Shown here one piece after another: positions 59,448 through 64,000 of a DNA stretch of 64,000 nucleotides. The translations under genes and the position numbers were made by a program. The notes under the pieces were generated by a model. It searched no databases. It saw nothing but the letters and a program-made list of their open reading frames with translations, and was not told the DNA's origin. Each line of letters opens with the position of its first letter. Within the stretch, counting starts at the first letter, position 1. Origin of the DNA: Gorsachius magnificus (lineage: Eukaryota > Chordata > Aves > Pelecaniformes > Ardeidae); NCBI GenBank assembly GCA_034008185.1, contig CM067082.1, positions 103,845,311 to 103,909,310 on the forward strand. The letters run 5' to 3'.

Positions 59448-60689
59448 GTGAGTGACCTGTCCCCCACTGTCAACTCCTGGGCCGCATCCAAGCCACCTTT
59501 CGTCACAGTCAGTGTGCCTGCTGCATTTCAGCCATCCTTCCCATTCTTCACCATCCATCTATGGCTGCTTGCCCCATCGCCTGGCTGTGTCACAGCATGC
59601 CTCTCCAGCACACGTCCTCCTTTCAGCCCTAAAATGTCATTCCTCTTACGTTTGTCATTTTAGACTGAAGTTCACCTGAGTGATTGTGGTTTTGCAGATT
59701 GTTTGATTCCAGATGAACTTCAGAAGGGGAAGGAATTGATGCCATTTTTAAATGACCTCATTAGCAGTTTTCCATTTCATTTCAAGCTGAGCTGTAAGCA
59801 CTAAGCCAATGTACATCTTGTATGGTCCTTGCTAGAGCATGAAAATAGCAGAAAAAAAGTGATTGTGATATAAATGTCTACAAGGCTCATGATTTTAGAA
59901 ACCAGCCGTGAGCTGAAGAGGGAACTCCAAGTGCCAGTTTGGAGATTTTTACATGTCAGCATTCAAGAAGCAGTGGGAGGAGAAGGACTGACAGCTCCAC
60001 AAGAAGAACAAAGCAGGGCACCCGGTATCACTACAAATTAAGAAGTGGTCTGAGATGCTAGGTATAGGGTTTTTCTGCTGACTAGCATCCCTTTTTATAA
60101 CAGGTATCCTAGTAAATATCCTTTTTATCCAATGGAGGTTCTTCTACATACTGCTGTCAGTCTTGAAGGTGGGTGATACCTGCAGGCTAAGAAAACCTGG
60201 AGGAAAAATGTGTCTGGTTTTGTAGGCTGGCAGTTTTCATGCTTTCCTTGAGACAATAACATGTATCGAAGTCTCTAATGAGTGTTTGTCACTGTTAGAA
60301 CATACAGATTACTACTGAAAAACTGGACAGAAAAAGGAGTTGCTTTGTGGGTCAGTTCCTTTGCCACAGAAGCCAATGGGAGTTGTGTACCTGTGCTTTT
60401 TGACCATCAAGCATAGTTTGGTGCTGTAAGTGTTCCCAGAAGAACAAGGTTCAGCTTGCTGAACCGCTCTTGGCCCTGGGTGAGTTAAGTAGGGATGATG
60501 ATACCAAATTCATCATAAAATTAGATGTTTTTCAGTAAGCATTTGATACACTGCCATGTGGGAAGTGAGATTAAGTAGGCTGATGTAGATGCAAATTAGC
60601 TGAAGAACGTGGAAGTAGCTGGCACCTATAGATGTGGCAATGCAGAACATGGACAGAAGACTTCTCAGCTATGCAGCTACTGTAGCTTC

Positions 60690-60812
60690 TCATGGATCTG
60701 TCTCTGGAGCTGGTCTTGTTTAATGTTTTTATTACTGGCAATGGCTCAGACTCTAAGAGCCTGATGGTGACATTTATCGATGACTCCAGGTTGGGTAGTG
60801 TCATTAACTTAG
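60690..60812 (+). repeat. Decayed CR1-type LINE fragment
   Basis: GGATCTGTCTCTGGAGCTGG followed by TCTTGTTTAATG aligns with the CR1 segment for the GSVLGP..LFN region. ATTTATCGATGACTCCAGGT then TGGGTAGTG matches the FADD-TKL-G region. Stops and indels abound. It is much older than the copy in intron 2. Confidence 0.5.
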
Positions 60813-61889
60813 GGGGATAGCATTAGGCCCACGAACTCTACCTGGGGGGTGTTAGATCAATGCAAAATCCACAGGTCATGATACTAAGCAAACTGCCTTC
60901 AGCAGAAAGAAGGAAGAACTTGTGTGGTGTGCAAGGCTCTGGAGTACAAATATAGTTTAATTCAAGACCTTCTTAAAGACAGATTGATGAGTTTGCCTGG
61001 GTAGTTCCAGCTGTCTGTACCATGGGATTAAAAACCGATATCCAGCATGAATACTACAAAGAGGCAAGTTCAGCTTTAGCTGTAGCACCTGGCTAGTTAT
61101 CATTCCTTCCTTACTCCCGTCTTCCTGAGAGAGGAAAAACAGTTTATTGTGGAAGGAAGGGAGGGCAGAGCCAGGTGGGCTGTTCTGGAGGGCTTTGGGG
61201 GAAAGGGAAGATAATCCCTGTTTCGGTCCAACCCTTCCCGTTCTCCATGGACTTTGAGCAGCATCACAGTTATGGAGGGAAGCAGTCTCGGTGTGTTCCC
61301 CAGAACTATGTTTAGGGTTTAATTCTGATTACACTGACATGAATTTTGAGTAGTTATTTCATTTTTTAAAATATTCACTTTTTGTTCAGTTCCATGATAC
61401 ACGCTGGAGCAAGTGGCTTCGGGATCATCCCCTTACAACAACATAACCGACTAAGAAAGCCCCCCGGTCTGTGGAGATCAGGCTCCTCCCCTCCTGTGTG
61501 TTTTTCTTTTCATTGATCTAAATCACAGTAACAACTTGTCAACTCTGTAGTAAGGCAGACAATGAAAATGCCTGTCTGAGGCATGTCGTTTTGTCAAACT
61601 CTCATCTAGTCAGAGTAAATCTGAGTTTGGAGTAAAGGAGGGAGGGAAGGTGGAGAGAGGGGGGAATGGGAAATCAGTCATTGGTCTGGAGCTCTCCTCT
61701 TCAGGTGACGGAATGGCAGGGAATGATGTGGAAGAACAGATATTAATGAAGCTGAAAAGGTTGTTTCATTTTGATTATGTGTAAGGATTTAATGAAGAAA
61801 GAAATTGTAAAAGAAGGTTACCATTTTTCTAAAAGGAAGCCAGCTCCTTTTTACCTTGCACTACGACAAAGCGATGCTCTGGAGCTTGT

Positions 61890-62110
61890 TGCACATCTTA
61901 AGAGCTGATAAATTGACAGGTTGTGGCTGCAGCACCATGCATCCGCTCGTCGGCCAACATGACCTTTTCAGATGATCTGTTTTGCTGCCTGACTGTCCAT
62001 GAGGAGTTCTGGGTCCACGGTTTGTCGGCAGCTGCTCTAGCCGAGGCACGGAACTGCAGAGCTTTTGGGAGAGAGGCAAAGAGAAACGCAGAGCAAGAGC
62101 CAGGCAATTT
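61890..62110. other. CpG-bearing block in intron 18
   Basis: Several CpGs (CATCCGCTCGTCGGCC, CCACGGTTTGTCGGC, CCGAGGCACGG) in a CpG-poor neighbourhood, open on both strands for over 70 codons without a recognised domain. It may be a regulatory or conserved element. Confidence 0.25.
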
Positions 62111-63909
62111 AAGAGCAACCCAGGAGGGAGACCGTAGGCACTGAATAGAAGTTAAACAGTTTTGATTAGGTTTGTGCTTGGATTTTTGTTGCTTTTTTGA
62201 ATATGAAATCATTGCTAATTTGACAAAATAAGCTAGAAGTGTTGATTTTAAAAATGTCTGAATTGGAGTCATTCTGCATTGGCTCTGAGAGGTTTTTATT
62301 TCAGGCAGGGCTTTCCAGGACTTGCAAAGAGGAGTTTTGAAGATTAGGATTAATGACAAGTATGATCAAAGCTAAGGAAAAGTACACTGAGTTGCAAAAG
62401 ATGAAAACATGTCATTTCTCGACAGCAGTTCTGCATTCATTTGCTTTGTGACAGTTTACTTCAAAAGTGGAGTTGTAAAATATTGATAGATACTTGCTTA
62501 TTGGGAATCCTTTATCAAGTTCAGTAACTTCCAGTTTGGAGTGACAGCCACTAATCAGTTTAATTTTTCTGTGGTGAGTTTCCTGTCACATCCCACTAAT
62601 CCAGAAAATGCATGGCATGCATTCTGCATTATAGGAGCTTTGCAGTAAATTTTCTGGTGGGGTTTTCACTTAAATTAGGGACAGGGTACTGCTTGCCACT
62701 TGGGGAGTTTTGGATTCAGTTTGCTTGCTGTTTTGTAGTCTGCCCGGAGAAGATTGCCAAGACTTCATTACAAGAGCTCGTCAGAATTGCTGCCTGGGAT
62801 CTCATTACATATTGTTGGTGTGGTCCTTCAGGTCTCAAATGCCATAGAACAAATAAAGTTTTTATTAGTAGCTGTCAACAGTTGATCCTGTTCGGGGAGG
62901 AGATAAAATGTTTGGTAATTAAAAGGACAGAATGACCATGTGCACCAACAGAAGCGAATTTAACCATGGTAAAAAGTCTTTGCATGGACTTCTGCACACT
63001 GAAACAGTTGTTTCCCTATTTCCATAGCACCCCCAAAGCCATCTGTAAAATCCAAAGGATACAATCTAAAGGATATAATGCATTAACTGCTGATTTACTT
63101 CTTTTTCAAATAACACTACCCCTCTTGCCACATCAGTTTTTCACATTCAAACAAAGATGAAATGAGGACATTATAATGAAGTGAAAGCTTATGAAATCTT
63201 GTTATTTCCCCTTCTTCTTTTCCTACATGCGAGGTATAGTGCTTGGAGTTGAGAGCCTTTCTCAGAGATCAGCTTTGTGACTTCTGTCACGCTCATTAGT
63301 TTGGAAAGAGCCTTTCAGTGCTTTGGGTCTGATGCCTGCCTGGACCTCTGATGTTCTCCCATTAAAGCAGTCAGACACTCAGCTAAATACTGTGGTTTTC
63401 AAAGCTGTGTATAGGCATATATGAAACTACCTCCCAATGAGCTCTTTGCAGACGCTGAGCAAGTACAGCAGAGGGCAGGGAACAGCCTGCATCTTAAGGG
63501 GTATCTAACTGTGGTTGAATCCCACTGTAGGTACAATAGGCAGAGCATGCCATTTGGAAGAGAAATACAGTGGTTAGACACAAAAGAGCGGTCAACTGTG
63601 TCCAAATTCTGAGTGTGCAACTAAGTGCAGGTGCAAAGTTGGAGCATGAGGCCATTAAAAATATATGGCTCTCACATAAGGGAAAGAACTCATATACAAT
63701 AGTGTCATTCTATTGAAGTCTGCAGAAGCAGATTTTTCTCTGTTAATGGAACCAGGGTGTTATTTTACTCAGATGTTATTTCAGTCATCCTTTTTACTAG
63801 GCTTTCATGCCTGAAAAATTGTACAGTTTATGCTGCTGTGCCTCTCTCCTCAAATCTCACTATCCACAAAATCCCAAGTTGCAGTTGATTAGGTGGAATT
63901 GATTAAAAA

Positions 63910-63938
63910 TTTTTTTATTTAAATTTTTTTTATTTAAA
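63910..63938. repeat. AT-rich imperfect tandem repeat
   Basis: TTTTTTTATTTAAA followed directly by a second copy with one extra T. Confidence 0.8.
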
Positions 63939-64000
63939 AAGCAAAATGCTACTAATTTGACTAGTGCACAATAGTCAAATTAGCTTTGGGAAGCAAGGGG

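Larger units (their letters stand above)
59448..64000 (+). other. AMPH intron 18 (5' part)
   Basis: No further amphiphysin exon (remaining acidic linker, SH3 domain) was found to the window end, so the gene continues beyond it. It holds a decayed CR1-like piece (about 60690-60812), a CpG-bearing block (about 61890-62110) and an AT-rich imperfect tandem repeat (63910-63938). Confidence 0.75.

Noticed and set aside
61898..62359. 153-codon minus-strand open frame in intron 18.
   Set aside because: No recognisable protein features; kept only as part of the CpG-bearing block observation.

Overview
The window is a stretch of vertebrate nuclear genome, almost certainly a neoavian bird. It is AT-rich and intron-dominated. 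Its repeats are a CR1 LINE with the typical avian CR1 3' end, a solo LTR of a type I recognise from neoavian genomes, and few SINEs. There are no bacterial-type operons.

The window holds one protein-coding gene, AMPH (amphiphysin), on the + strand. Seventeen coding exons (numbered 2 to 18 here) lie between 11139 and 59447, all with AG/GT borders. Every junction keeps the reading frame except those of the large exon 15. Exon 1 (the N-terminal amphipathic helix) lies upstream. The rest of the acidic linker and the SH3 domain lie downstream of 64000. Exons 2-9 encode the membrane-bending BAR domain. Exons 10-11 encode the Ser/Pro- and proline-rich segment and the AP-2 motif. Exons 12-14 encode the clathrin/AP-2 binding cassette ([14 protein letters not shown]). 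Exons 16-18 encode the start of the acidic linker.

Layout: 1-11138 is intron 1, with an old MIR-like SINE, a solo ERVL-type LTR with a perfect 5-bp target duplication, and a stretch with degenerate telomere-like motifs. 11139-39096 holds the BAR exons separated by long introns, including a 5'-truncated CR1 LINE at about 14490-16003. 39097-48440 holds the proline-rich and AP-2 exons. 48441-59447 holds the clathrin-box micro-exons, the very large exon 15, and three small linker exons. 59448-64000 is intron.

The most interesting parts are these. (1) Exon 15 (53640-55383) is an alternative coding exon of about 1.74 kb, absent from the standard brain form as I recall it from human. It encodes about 580 residues of acidic, tryptophan-dotted disordered linker with a DPW motif. 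As given here it carries a one-base frame disruption near 54166-54189. (2) A possible intronic polyadenylation site after exon 15 could yield an SH3-less protein. (3) A candidate 9-nt basic micro-exon (40800-40808) sits at the intron position where the paralogue BIN1 inserts its phosphoinositide-binding exon.
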